The notes beneath the pieces were generated by a model that worked only from the letters and a program-made list of their open reading frames with translations, was not told the origin of the DNA and searched no databases. This document shows positions 25,990 to 35,523 of a stretch of 64,000 nucleotides of DNA, piece after piece. A program made the translations under genes and the position numbers. Position 1 is the first letter of the stretch. The number at the start of each line of letters is the position of its first letter. The stretch is taken from the NCBI RefSeq assembly GCF_000959525.1, contig NZ_CP009832.1, positions 496,001 through 560,000 of the forward strand, written 5' to 3'. This DNA comes from Burkholderia multivorans ATCC BAA-247 (GTDB lineage: Bacteria; Pseudomonadota; Gammaproteobacteria; Burkholderiales; Burkholderiaceae).

Positions 25990-27480
25990 ATGAACCAGCA
26001 AACGGCTCCGGCCCAAGCGAGCGGCGCGGAATACGCCGCCGGGACTTCGCTGCTCGACGAAATCGTCGAGAAGAGCAAGGTCGCGAAATCCGATTCCGAG
26101 CATGCGCGCGCGAAGGACCTGATCGGCGAACTCGTGCACCAGGTGCTCGACGGCACGGTCGTCGTGTCGGACAACCTGTCGGCGACGATCGACGCGCGCG
26201 TCGCGGAGCTCGATCGGCTGATCTCGGCGCAACTGTCCGCGGTGATGCATGCACCGGAATTCCAGCGCCTCGAAAGCACATGGCGCGGGCTCGACTATCT
26301 GGTCAAGGAAAGCAACACGGGCCAGACGATCAAGATCAAGGCGCTGCACGCGCCGAAGCGCGACCTCGTGCGCGACTTCAAGGGCGCCAGCGAGTTCGAC
26401 CAGAGCGCGCTGTTCAAGAAGGTCTACGAAGAAGAATTCGGCACGTTCGGCGGCTCGCCGTTCGGCGCGCTGATCGGCGACTACGAGATCTCGCGCCAGC
26501 CCGAGGACATGTACTTCATCGAGCAGATGTCGCACGTCGCGGCGGCCGCGCACGCGCCGTTCATCGCGTCGGCGTCGCCGGAGCTGCTCGGCCTGGAATC
26601 GTTCGCCGATCTCGGCAAGCCGCGCGATCTCGGCAAGGTGTTCGACACGGTCGAATATGCGAAGTGGAAGTCGTTCCGCGATTCCGAGGATTCGCGCTAC
26701 GTCGGCCTCACGCTGCCGCGCTTCCTCGGCCGCCTGCCGTTCAATCCGAAGGACGGCCAGACCGCGGAAACCTTCAACTTCGTCGAAGACGTCGACGGCA
26801 CCGACCACGACAAGTATCTGTGGTGCAACGCCGCGTGGGCATTCGCCGCGCGGCTGACGGCCGCATTCGACGACTTCGGCTGGTGCGCGGCGATTCGCGG
26901 CGTCGAGGGCGGCGGGCTCGTCGAGGATCTGCCGACGCACACGTTCAAGACCGACGACGGCGAAGTCGCGCTGAAGTGCCCGACCGAGATCGCGATCACC
27001 GATCGCCGCGAGAAGGAGCTGAGCGATCTCGGCTTCATCCCGCTCGTCCATTGCAAGAATTCTGATTACGCCGCGTTCTTCGCTGCGCAATCGGTGCAGA
27101 AGCCGAAAAAATACAGCACCGACAGCGCGAACGCGAACGCCGTGCTCTCTGCCCAGCTTCAGTACATCTTCTCGGTATCGCGCGTTGCGCACTACCTGAA
27201 GGCGATGATGCGGGACAAGATCGGCAGCTTCGCGTCGGCGCAGAACGTGGAGACCTTCCTCAACCGGTGGATTTCGCAATACGTGCTGCTCGACGACAAC
27301 GCGACGCAGGAGCAGAAGGCGCAATTTCCGCTGCGCGAGGCATCCATACAAGTATCGGAGATTCCGGGCAAGCCGGGCTCGTATCGTTCGGTCGCGTTCC
27401 TGCGCCCGCACTTTCAGCTCGACGAACTCTCGATTTCTCTGCGACTTGTCGCTGATCTGCCCAAACCGGCAAATTCATAA
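25990..27480 (+). CDS. tssC: T6SS contractile sheath large subunit TssC
   Basis: 496 residues. Diagnostic motifs include ESTWRGLDYLVKESNTG near residue 95, GGSPFGALIGDYEISRQPED near 155, the LPRFLGRLPF segment near 245, and the C-terminal RPHFQLDELSISLRLVADLP. TssC forms the outer layers of the sheath with TssB and is the substrate region for ClpV-driven disassembly. It lies between tssB and hcp in the usual order. Confidence 0.98.
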   Translation: MNQQTAPAQASGAEYAAGTSLLDEIVEKSKVAKSDSEHARAKDLIGELVHQVLDGTVVVSDNLSATIDARVAELDRLISAQLSAVMHAPEFQRLESTWRGLDYLVKESNTGQTIKIKALHAPKRDLVRDFKGASEFDQSALFKKVYEEEFGTFGGSPFGALIGDYEISRQPEDMYFIEQMSHVAAAAHAPFIASASPELLGLESFADLGKPRDLGKVFDTVEYAKWKSFRDSEDSRYVGLTLPRFLGRLPFNPKDGQTAETFNFVEDVDGTDHDKYLWCNAAWAFAARLTAAFDDFGWCAAIRGVEGGGLVEDLPTHTFKTDDGEVALKCPTEIAITDRREKELSDLGFIPLVHCKNSDYAAFFAAQSVQKPKKYSTDSANANAVLSAQLQYIFSVSRVAHYLKAMMRDKIGSFASAQNVETFLNRWISQYVLLDDNATQEQKAQFPLREASIQVSEIPGKPGSYRSVAFLRPHFQLDELSISLRLVADLPKPANS

Positions 27481-27551
27481 GCGAGCAAAATCGCCCGGGC
27501 GGGCCGCCTGGGTAGGACGTTAAAACCACCTCTTTGGGGAGTCGAAGGGCC

Positions 27552-28055
27552 ATGTTACACATGCACATGCAGTTTGGTAGTCCGGCGATCAAAGGCGAAT
27601 CCGCGGACAAGGACCACCAGGGCTGGATCGAACTGAAATCGTGGGATCACTCGATCATCCAGCCGCGTTCGGCGACCGCGTCGACCGCAGGCGGCCACAC
27701 CGCCACGCGTTGCGAGCACGGCGACATGATCTTCACGAAGGAAATCGATTCGTCGAGCCCGCTGCTGTATCAGCACGCGTCGGGCGGCACGACGTTCGAT
27801 GAAGTGACGATTCATTTCTCGCGTGCGGACGGCGAAGGCAAGCGTGTCCAGTATCTGGAAATCAAGCTCAAGTACGTGATCATCTCGAGCATCGCGCCGA
27901 GCGTGCGCGAGGAAGGCCTGCCGGTCGAGACGTTCTCGCTGAAGTATGCGGCCGTGCAGTGGAAGCAGACGCAGCAGAAGATCGGCGGCAACCAGGGCGG
28001 CAACACGCAGGGCGCCTGGAGCCTGACGAAGAACGACAAGACCTACGCGGTCTAA
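27552..28055 (+). CDS. hcp: T6SS tube protein Hcp (TssD)
   Basis: 167 residues from ATG 27552. An in-frame upstream start at 27534 would add six residues; the chosen start gives MLHMHMQF and has GGGAGTCGAAGGG before it. Hcp hexamers stack to form the inner tube and can carry small effectors. Visible motifs are ESADKDHQGWIELKSWDHS, GGHTATRCEHGDMIFTKEID, SSPLLYQHASGGTTFDEV and the C-terminal GAWSLTKNDKTYAV. A very strong hairpin terminator follows the stop at once, which would let hcp be made in excess over downstream genes. Confidence 0.97.
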   Translation: MLHMHMQFGSPAIKGESADKDHQGWIELKSWDHSIIQPRSATASTAGGHTATRCEHGDMIFTKEIDSSSPLLYQHASGGTTFDEVTIHFSRADGEGKRVQYLEIKLKYVIISSIAPSVREEGLPVETFSLKYAAVQWKQTQQKIGGNQGGNTQGAWSLTKNDKTYAV

Positions 28056-28065
28056 GGTCGGTTGC

Positions 28066-28099
28066 GGCAACGGGGCGCGCGGCGCTCCGTTGCCGTTTT
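28066..28099 (+). terminator. Intrinsic terminator between hcp and tssE
   Basis: A 13-pair stem starts CGGCAACGG (28066-28074) and closes with CCGTTGCCG (28087-28095), with GGCG/CGCT pairing inside and a 4-base loop. A TTTT run at 28096-28099 follows. It begins 10 bases past the hcp stop and ends just before the tssE start, so it should cut transcription of the downstream operon. Confidence 0.85.
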
Positions 28100-28117
28100 C
28101 GCAGCAGATGCCGGCCG

Positions 28118-28603
28118 ATGAAACGCTTCGAACCCAGTTTTCTCGACAAGCTGTTCGACGACGAACCGCATCTGCCGGCCTCGGCCGCGATGCGGCAATT
28201 GTCGCTGGACGAGCTGAAGAACACGGTCGCCCGCGACGTCGAGGCGATCCTCAATACCCGTATCGCACACACCGAAACCGAGCTGGCCGCGCTGCCGGAA
28301 TGCCAGAAGTCGGTGCTGACTTACGGGCTCAACGATTTCGCGGGGCTGAGCCTCGCCAGCCACTACGATCGCGCATTCATCTGCAAGTCGATCCAGCAGG
28401 CGATCGCACGCCATGAGCCGCGGCTGCAGCAGGTGCAGGTGACGTTCGAGCTGAACGAGCAGTCGACCAACGCGCTCTACTTCGCGATCCAGGCGCTGCT
28501 CGTCGTGCATCCGGCCGAAGAGCCGGTCAGCTTCGATGCAATGCTGCAGCCTTCGACGCTCCAGTATTCGGTCACGCGCGCACGCACGGCACGCATGCTG
28601 TAA
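28118..28603 (+). CDS. tssE: T6SS baseplate protein TssE (gp25-like)
   Basis: 161 residues from ATG 28118. The frame is open further upstream over hcp, but this start gives the family N-terminus MKRFEPSFLDKLFDD. The gp25/lysozyme-like motifs SVLTYGLNDFAGLSLAS and the C-terminal NALYFAIQALLVVHPAEEPVSFD are present. TssE forms the baseplate wedge with TssF and TssG. It begins 19 bases after the strong hairpin that follows hcp. Confidence 0.93.
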   Translation: MKRFEPSFLDKLFDDEPHLPASAAMRQLSLDELKNTVARDVEAILNTRIAHTETELAALPECQKSVLTYGLNDFAGLSLASHYDRAFICKSIQQAIARHEPRLQQVQVTFELNEQSTNALYFAIQALLVVHPAEEPVSFDAMLQPSTLQYSVTRARTARML

Positions 28604-28681
28604 TTCAAGCCGCCGCGCGGGCCGGACCGCACGGCGGCGGAACAGGGTCCGGCACGGAATGGAAGAGGTTCGGGGTCGTCG

Positions 28682-30517
28682 ATGGAAGAATTGCTGCCGT
28701 ACTACGAGCGCGAATTATCGTTTTTGCGGCGCTATTCGCGGGATTTCGCCGAACGCTATCCGAAGATCGCGGCGCGCCTCGCGCTGTCCGGCGAGCACTG
28801 CGAGGACCCGCACGTCGAGCGGATGATCGAGTCGTTCGCGCTGCTCGGCGCGCGGATCAACAAGAAGCTCGACGACGACTACCCGGAATTCACCGAAGCG
28901 CTGCTCGAAGTGCTGTATCCGCACTATCTGCGGCCGTTTCCGTCGTGCTCGATCGCGCAGTTCGCGGCGGCGGCGCCCGGGCAGCAGACGGAGCCGGTCG
29001 TGATCCGGCGCGGCACCGAGCTCAAGAGCCGCCCGATCCGCGGCGTGCAGTGCCGGTTCCGCACCGCCTACGACGTGACGCTCGCGCCGATCCGCATTTC
29101 GGAGGCGCGCTATACGCCGGTCGCACTCGCGCCGAGCGCGACGGTGCTGCCGTCGAACGCGACGGGCGTGATCTCGATCACGTTCGAATCGCTCGCCGCG
29201 CAGCTCGATCTCGGCGCGCTGAAGCTGCCGACGCTGCGCGCGCATCTGCACGGCGAGCAGTCGTTCGTCGCCGCGCTGACCGACTGCCTGTTCGTCAACG
29301 TGCTCGGCGCGTACGTCGAACCGGAGCGCAACGGCCGCTGGACCGCGCTGCGCCAGTTGCCGATCGCGCAGGCCGGCTTCGACGAAGGCGATGCGCTGAT
29401 CGACTATCCGGCGAAATCGCATCCCGCGTATCGTCTGCTGACCGAATACTTCGGCTTTCCCGACAAGTTCGACTTCGTCGATTTCGACATCGCCGCGATC
29501 GCGCGCGCATCGGGCCGCTGCCAGCGCGCGACGCTGCATCTGGTGCTGCAGGACGTGCGCAGCGATTCGCATGTCGCGCGGCTGCTCGAGCTGCTCGCCG
29601 CGAGCCACTTCCGCTTGTTCTGCACGCCGGTCGTCAACCTGTTCCGCCAGCACGGCGAGCCGATCCGCATCACGCATCGCGCGGTATCGTATCCGGTGAT
29701 CGCGGAGGCGCGCCGCGCGTTCGCGTATGAGGTCTATTCGATCGACTCGGTGAAGCTCGTGCGGCAGCAGGCGCACGAGGAATCGGTGATCGAGTTCCGG
29801 CCGTTCTATTCGCTGCATCACGGCGAAGCGGCGCGGATCGGCCATTACTGGTTCGCGCGCCGCAACGACTCGGTCGCGCAGAAGAGCCCGGGCTACGAGA
29901 CCGAGATCTCGATCGTCGACATCGATTTCGAGCCCACTTCACCGCAGACCGACACGCTGAGCCTCGATCTCACGTGCACGAACCGCGACCTGCCGGCGAT
30001 GCTCGCGTTCGGCCTCGAAGGCGGCGACCTGTTCCAGGACGGCGGCGCGCAGACGGCCGGGATCGCGCTGCTGCGCCGTCCGACGCAGACGGTACGCTTC
30101 GAGCGCGGCCGCGCCGCGCACTGGCGTCTCGTGTCGCACCTCGCGCTCAACCACGTGTCGCTCGTCGCGCACGGGCTCGCGCCGCTCAAGGAGATGCTGA
30201 CGCTGTACGACCTGCGGCGCACCGCGGTGTCGACGCGCCAGATCGACGGGCTCGTCGCGATCGAGCAGCGCGGCGCCGTGCAGTGGCTGCCCGGCAAGCC
30301 GTTTGCGACATTCGTGCGCGGGATCGAAGTGCGGCTGACGATCGACGAGGAGCATTTCGTCGGCGCGAGCCTCGCGTCGTTCGTGCGCGTGCTCGACAGC
30401 TTCTTCGGGCTGTACGTGCACCTCAACAGCTTTGTTCAACTGGTCGTCGTGTCGAAGCGCACCGGCGAGGAGATCATCCGATGCAAGCCCCGCACCGGCG
30501 AATCGATTCTGGCGTAG
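28682..30517 (+). CDS. tssF: T6SS baseplate protein TssF
   Basis: 611 residues. The N-terminal signature EELLPYYERELSFLRRYSRDFAERYPKIA is diagnostic, followed by DPHVERMIESFALLGARINKKLDDDYPEFTEALL and LYPHYLRPFPS. The C-terminus has RGIEVRLTIDEEHFVGASL and SFFGLYVHLNSFVQL. It is a wedge component with TssE, TssG and TssK. The last 37 bases overlap the start of tssG, so the two are translationally coupled. Confidence 0.97.
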   Translation: MEELLPYYERELSFLRRYSRDFAERYPKIAARLALSGEHCEDPHVERMIESFALLGARINKKLDDDYPEFTEALLEVLYPHYLRPFPSCSIAQFAAAAPGQQTEPVVIRRGTELKSRPIRGVQCRFRTAYDVTLAPIRISEARYTPVALAPSATVLPSNATGVISITFESLAAQLDLGALKLPTLRAHLHGEQSFVAALTDCLFVNVLGAYVEPERNGRWTALRQLPIAQAGFDEGDALIDYPAKSHPAYRLLTEYFGFPDKFDFVDFDIAAIARASGRCQRATLHLVLQDVRSDSHVARLLELLAASHFRLFCTPVVNLFRQHGEPIRITHRAVSYPVIAEARRAFAYEVYSIDSVKLVRQQAHEESVIEFRPFYSLHHGEAARIGHYWFARRNDSVAQKSPGYETEISIVDIDFEPTSPQTDTLSLDLTCTNRDLPAMLAFGLEGGDLFQDGGAQTAGIALLRRPTQTVRFERGRAAHWRLVSHLALNHVSLVAHGLAPLKEMLTLYDLRRTAVSTRQIDGLVAIEQRGAVQWLPGKPFATFVRGIEVRLTIDEEHFVGASLASFVRVLDSFFGLYVHLNSFVQLVVVSKRTGEEIIRCKPRTGESILA

Positions 30518-31581
30518 TCGATACGCTGCTCGACGAACCGCACCGCTTCGAATTCTTCCAGGCGGTGCGCGTGCTCGAAGGGCTGTTCGCGCGGCAGGCC
30601 GCCGATGCGCCCGGCGCGTGGCGGCAAGGCGACGTCGTCGCGCACCGGATCGCGTTCCGCAATACGCTGTCGCTCGGCTTTCCGCCGAGCGAGATCGAAG
30701 GCGCGCGCTCGTTCGACGACGACGGCCTGCCGCTCGACTCGACCGAGCAGCGCGAAGCGGCGGTCGCGGGAGGCGAGCTCGGGCGCGTCGAACTGACGCC
30801 GGCGTTCTTCGGGCTGCTCGGCGCGCAGGGCGCGCTGCCGCTGCACTACACCGAACAGATCGCGGCGCGCGAGCATCTGAAGCGCGACCATGCGGCGCGC
30901 GCATTCTTCGACGTGTTCTCGAACCGCGCGACCGCGCTGTTCTACGCGGCCTGGAAGAAATACCGGCTGCCGTTCCACTACGAGCTCGATCGCGACGAGC
31001 GCTATCTGCCGCTGCTGCTCGCGATCGCGGGCGTGGCGAGCGACGACGTGCGCGACAGTCTCGCGGCAGGCGCGGGCGGCGTGCTCGACGAAGCGGTCGC
31101 CGGCTATGCGCTCGCGGCGCGACACCGGCCGATGTCGGCCGCCTATCTGCAGCGCACGCTGTCCGATTATTTCCGCGTGCCGGTGAAGATCGATCAGTTC
31201 GTCGGCAAGTGGTACGACGTGCCGCCCGATCAGCTGAGCGTGCTCGGCCAGGTCAACGCGGTGCTCGGCGCGACGGCGCTGGTTGGCGAACGCGTGTGGC
31301 AGCGCGACATGCGCGCCCGGATCGTGATCGGCCCGCTGTCCAAGCGCGACTACGAGGCGTTCCTGCCGGGCGGCGCGCAGGCCGTTGCGCTCGAGCGGAT
31401 GCTGACGCTGCTCGCCGGCGTTACGCTCGAATACGAAGTGAAGCTCGTGCTGAAGCGGACCGAAGTCGGTGCGAGCGTACTCGGCGCCGGCTCGCGGCTC
31501 GGCTGGGACGCGTTCCTCTGCACGCGCGACGCCGACGAAGACCGGTCCGACGCGCGCTACGAGCTGCACGTGATTCACTGA
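30481..31581 (+). CDS. tssG: T6SS baseplate protein TssG
   Basis: 366 residues from the ATG at 30481. The family features RFEFFQAVRVLEGL, RNTLSLGFPPSEI, ELTPAFFGLLGAQGALPLHYTE and FRVPVKIDQFVGKW are present. TssG joins two TssF copies to TssE and TssK in the baseplate wedge. The start lies 37 bases inside tssF. The frame has an earlier possible start within tssF that does not match the family. Confidence 0.95.
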   Translation: MQAPHRRIDSGVVDTLLDEPHRFEFFQAVRVLEGLFARQAADAPGAWRQGDVVAHRIAFRNTLSLGFPPSEIEGARSFDDDGLPLDSTEQREAAVAGGELGRVELTPAFFGLLGAQGALPLHYTEQIAAREHLKRDHAARAFFDVFSNRATALFYAAWKKYRLPFHYELDRDERYLPLLLAIAGVASDDVRDSLAAGAGGVLDEAVAGYALAARHRPMSAAYLQRTLSDYFRVPVKIDQFVGKWYDVPPDQLSVLGQVNAVLGATALVGERVWQRDMRARIVIGPLSKRDYEAFLPGGAQAVALERMLTLLAGVTLEYEVKLVLKRTEVGASVLGAGSRLGWDAFLCTRDADEDRSDARYELHVIH

Positions 31582-31625
31582 TACCGAACGACAACAAACA
31601 CGCAAACGAACCTGAGATCGACGCC

Positions 31626-34295
31626 ATGAGCACGCCTCTGAAGACCCTCATCACGAAACTGAATCCGCTGTGCCGGCATGCGGCCGAGCGCGCGGCGAGC
31701 GCGTGTCTTGCGCGCGGCCATTACGAGGTCGATCTGGAGCATCTGTTTCTCGCGCTGCTCGAGGAGCCCGCGGGCGACCTGTCGCTCGCGCTGCGCGCGA
31801 GCCGCATCGACGCGCATGCGTTGCGCGCCGATCTCGAGCGCGAACTCACGCGCCTGAAGACCGGCAACACGCGCACGCCCGTATTCTCGGTGCATCTGAT
31901 CGCGCTGTTCGAGCAGGCGTGGCTCATCGCGTCGCTCGACTCGCAGCTCGGCCGCATCCGCTCGGGCCACCTGCTGCTCGCGCTGCTCACGGCGCCGGAC
32001 CTCGCACAGTTCGCGCAACGGATGTCGGCGCGCTTCTCCGAAGTGAACGTGACCGATCTGAAGCACAAGTTCGACGAGATCACGGCCGGGTCCAGCGAAG
32101 CCGAGCCGCATCGTGCGGACGCGGAGCACGGCGACGCCGCTGCGCCGGCCGAGGGCGGCGTGCCGGCAGCGGGCGCATCGAAGACGCCTGCGCTCGACAC
32201 GTACACGACGAACCTCACGCAGCGTGCACGGGACGGCAAGATCGACCCGGTAATCGGCCGCGAAGCCGAGATCCGTCAGGCGATCGACATCCTGATGCGG
32301 CGCCGCCAGAACAATCCGATCATGACGGGCGAGGCCGGCGTCGGCAAAACGGCCGTGGTCGAAGGGCTCGCACTGCGCATCGCGGCCGACGACGTGCCGC
32401 CGCCGTTGCGCGGCGTCGCGCTGCACGTGCTCGACATGGGGCTGCTGCAGGCCGGCGCGAGCGTGAAGGGCGAGTTCGAGAACCGCCTGAAGAGCGTGAT
32501 CGACGAGGTCAAGAAGAGCCCGCATCCGATCATCCTGTTCATCGACGAGGCGCACACGATCATCGGCGCGGGCGGACAGGCCGGCCAGAACGACGCGGCG
32601 AACCTGCTGAAGCCCGCGCTCGCGCGCGGCGAGCTGCGCACGATCGCGGCGACGACGTGGAGCGAATACAAGAAGTACTTCGAGAAGGATGCCGCGCTCG
32701 CGCGACGCTTCCAGGTGGTGAAGGTCGAGGAACCGAGCGAGCCGCTGGCGGCCGCGATGCTGCGCGGCATGGCAGGACTGATGGAGAAGCACTTCAACGT
32801 GCGGATTCTCGACGATGCGATCACCGAGGCCGTCCGGCTGTCGCATCGCTATATCAGCGGCCGGCAACTGCCGGACAAGGCGATCAGCGTGCTCGACACC
32901 GCGTGCGCGAAGGTCGCGCTCGCGCACAGCGCGACGCCGGCCGCGATCGACGACACGAAAAAGCGCATCGAGCGCATCGACGCGGAAATCGCATCGCTCG
33001 AGCGCGATGCGGCAAGCGGCGCAGCGCACGACGAACGGCTCGGCGAGCTGCGCGGCGCGCGTGACGCGGCGCTCGAACAGCTCGCGAAGGACGAAGCGCG
33101 CTACGAGGCGGAACGCGCGATCGTCGCCGAGATTACCGCGCTGCGCGAGACGCTCGACCGCGCCCGCGCGCCGGCCGAGGACGGCCAGCCGGTCGACGTG
33201 CAGGCCACGCGCGAGAAGCTCGCCGAACGCGTCGCGGCGCTGCATGCGTTGCAGGGCGGCGAACCGATGGTGCCGCTGCAGGTCGACGGTCACGTGGTGG
33301 CCGAAATCGTCGCTGCGTGGACCGGCATTCCGCTCGGCCGGATGGTGAAGGACGAGATCGGCACCGTGCTCAATCTGAAGCCGCTGCTCGCCGCGCGCGT
33401 GATCGGCCAGGACCATGCGCTCGAAGCGATCGCGCAGCGCGTGCGCACCGCGTCCGCCAATCTCGAGGATCCGAACAAGCCGCGCGGCGTGTTCATGTTC
33501 GTCGGGCCGTCCGGCGTCGGCAAGACCGAGACGGCGCTGGCGCTCGCGGACATCCTCTACGGCGGCGAGCGCAAGATGATCACGATCAACATGAGCGAGT
33601 ATCAGGAGGCGCACAGCGTGTCGGGGCTGAAGGGTTCGCCGCCGGGCTACGTCGGTTACGGCGAAGGCGGCGTGCTGACCGAGGCCGTGCGGCGCAATCC
33701 GTATTCGGTCGTGCTGCTCGACGAGGTCGAGAAAGCGCATCCGGACGTCCTCGAGATGTTCTTCCAGGTGTTCGACAAGGGCATGATGGACGACGCCGAA
33801 GGGCGCGAGATCGACTTCCGCAACACGCTGATCATCCTGACGTCGAACGTCGGTTCGGCCGCGGTGATGCAGGCGTGCCTGAACAAGCCGGCCGAGGAAT
33901 TGCCCGATCCCGATGCGCTCGCGGAGGCGCTGCGCCCGCAGCTGTACAAGGCGTTCAAGCCCGCGTTCCTCGGCCGGATGAAGGTGGTGCCGTACTACCC
34001 GATCTCCGACGACGTGCTCGCCGAGATCATCGAGCTGAAGCTCGAACGGATTCGCAGCCGCATCGAGGCGAACCACAAGGCCGCGTTCGAATGGGACGAA
34101 TCGCTCGTCGACGCGGTTCTCGCGCGCTGCACCGAAGTCGACTCGGGCGCACGCAACGTCGACCACATTCTGAACGGGACGCTGCTGCCGGAGATCGCGG
34201 GTCACGTGCTGGGCCGGATCGCCGACGGCGCGTCGATTACGCGCATCGCGGTGTGCGCGGACGACGCCGGCGAGTTTGCGTATACGGTCGAATGA
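31626..34295 (+). CDS. tssH: T6SS sheath-recycling AAA+ ATPase ClpV (TssH)
   Basis: 889 residues. The N-terminal repeat domain (1-160) begins STPLKTLITKLNPLCRHAAE and recognises contracted sheath. Two AAA+ modules follow, with Walker A GEAGVGKT at 235-242 and GPSGVGKT at 627-634, and Walker B IILFIDEAHTIIG and VVLLDEVEKAH. A coiled-coil middle domain is rich in Glu, Arg and Ala (about 440-530). ClpV disassembles contracted TssBC sheaths for reuse. It lies between tssG and tssA. Confidence 0.97.
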   Translation: MSTPLKTLITKLNPLCRHAAERAASACLARGHYEVDLEHLFLALLEEPAGDLSLALRASRIDAHALRADLERELTRLKTGNTRTPVFSVHLIALFEQAWLIASLDSQLGRIRSGHLLLALLTAPDLAQFAQRMSARFSEVNVTDLKHKFDEITAGSSEAEPHRADAEHGDAAAPAEGGVPAAGASKTPALDTYTTNLTQRARDGKIDPVIGREAEIRQAIDILMRRRQNNPIMTGEAGVGKTAVVEGLALRIAADDVPPPLRGVALHVLDMGLLQAGASVKGEFENRLKSVIDEVKKSPHPIILFIDEAHTIIGAGGQAGQNDAANLLKPALARGELRTIAATTWSEYKKYFEKDAALARRFQVVKVEEPSEPLAAAMLRGMAGLMEKHFNVRILDDAITEAVRLSHRYISGRQLPDKAISVLDTACAKVALAHSATPAAIDDTKKRIERIDAEIASLERDAASGAAHDERLGELRGARDAALEQLAKDEARYEAERAIVAEITALRETLDRARAPAEDGQPVDVQATREKLAERVAALHALQGGEPMVPLQVDGHVVAEIVAAWTGIPLGRMVKDEIGTVLNLKPLLAARVIGQDHALEAIAQRVRTASANLEDPNKPRGVFMFVGPSGVGKTETALALADILYGGERKMITINMSEYQEAHSVSGLKGSPPGYVGYGEGGVLTEAVRRNPYSVVLLDEVEKAHPDVLEMFFQVFDKGMMDDAEGREIDFRNTLIILTSNVGSAAVMQACLNKPAEELPDPDALAEALRPQLYKAFKPAFLGRMKVVPYYPISDDVLAEIIELKLERIRSRIEANHKAAFEWDESLVDAVLARCTEVDSGARNVDHILNGTLLPEIAGHVLGRIADGASITRIAVCADDAGEFAYTVE

Positions 34296-34333
34296 GCGCG
34301 CCCCTTCCGATGCATCAACGGATTTACTGAACC

Positions 34334-35455
34334 ATGCCCATCAATCTCCCCGAGCTGCTGACGCCGATCAGCGATGCGTCGCCCACCGGCGACGACCTGC
34401 TGTTCTCGAACGAATTCGACGCGATCCAGGAGGCGCGGCGCTACGACGATCCGACGCTCGATCAAGGCGAGTGGGTGACCGAGATCAAGGAGGCCGACTG
34501 GGGCCTCGTCGTCGAGCGCGCGACCGACCTGCTGCGCACGCGCACGAAGGATCTGCGCGTCGCGGTGTGGCTGACCGAGGCGCTCGCGCTCGAGGACGGC
34601 ATCACCGGTCTCACCGAAGGCTATGCGCTGCTCGAAGGACTGTGCCGCGAGTATTGGGACACCGTTCATCCGCTGCCCGAAGGCGAGGACGTCGAATACC
34701 GGCTCGGCAACGTCGCGTGGCTGGCCGGCCGCACGGCCGAGCTGCTGCGCGGCATACCGATGACGGACGGCGCGGCGAACGCGTTCACGACGCTCGACTG
34801 GGAGGTCGCGCAGCACGTGGCGCAGGCGATCAAGCGCGATCCCGAGCATGCGGACGACATCGCGCGCGGCAAGCCGTCGGTCGAGCAGATCGATGCATCG
34901 CGGCGCGTGACGCCGATCGCGTTCTACGCGACGCTGCTCGCGAACCTGAAGGCATTCGAGTTCGCGCTCGATGCGTTCGAGGACACGCTGGTCGCGCGTG
35001 CAGGCGATGCCGCGCCGAGTTTCCGGCAGACGCGCGATGCGTTCGAGACCGTGTATCGGCTTGCCGAGCGCTTTGCGCGCGAGCAGGGCTATACCGGCAG
35101 CGCGCCGCATAAGGAAGTGCCGCCCGCCGCGCAGCCCGAGCGCATCGAGCCGAGTTTCGGCACGCCGATCCAGACCGAGGAGACCCACGTGCAGTCGCAA
35201 ACCGCTCCGCGTCCGCCGGCGACGCAGATGATCGCCGGCATTCAGAACCGTGCGCAGGCCGTCGATCAGTTGCGTGCGGTCGCGCGCTACTTCAGGCAGA
35301 CGGAGCCGCATAGCCCGGTCGCGTATCTCGCCGACAAGGCGGCGGAATGGGCCGACATGCCGCTGCACAAGTGGCTCGAGAGCGTCGTCAAGGATGACGG
35401 ATCGCTGTCGCATATTCGCGAGCTGCTGGGGGTGAGGCCGGACGAGCAGTCGTGA
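34334..35455 (+). CDS. tssA: T6SS assembly protein TssA
   Basis: 373 residues with the ImpA N-terminal domain (about 1-130: LLTPISDASPTGDDLLFSNEFDAIQE, WLTEALALEDGITGLTEGYALLEGLCREYWDTVHP). A middle region follows, then a short C-terminal domain with VDQLRAVARYFRQTEPHSPVAYLADKAAEWADMPLHKWL. This short C-terminus is that of the TssA1-type proteins that cap and help polymerise tube and sheath. It is 38 bases after tssH and 68 bases before the second vgrG. Confidence 0.94.
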   Translation: MPINLPELLTPISDASPTGDDLLFSNEFDAIQEARRYDDPTLDQGEWVTEIKEADWGLVVERATDLLRTRTKDLRVAVWLTEALALEDGITGLTEGYALLEGLCREYWDTVHPLPEGEDVEYRLGNVAWLAGRTAELLRGIPMTDGAANAFTTLDWEVAQHVAQAIKRDPEHADDIARGKPSVEQIDASRRVTPIAFYATLLANLKAFEFALDAFEDTLVARAGDAAPSFRQTRDAFETVYRLAERFAREQGYTGSAPHKEVPPAAQPERIEPSFGTPIQTEETHVQSQTAPRPPATQMIAGIQNRAQAVDQLRAVARYFRQTEPHSPVAYLADKAAEWADMPLHKWLESVVKDDGSLSHIRELLGVRPDEQS

Positions 35456-35523
35456 GCGACCGGGATTTCGACCTGAGAGCGCGGGCCCGGCGGGTTCGCG
35501 AGGAACAACAAGAAGGGTGACGT

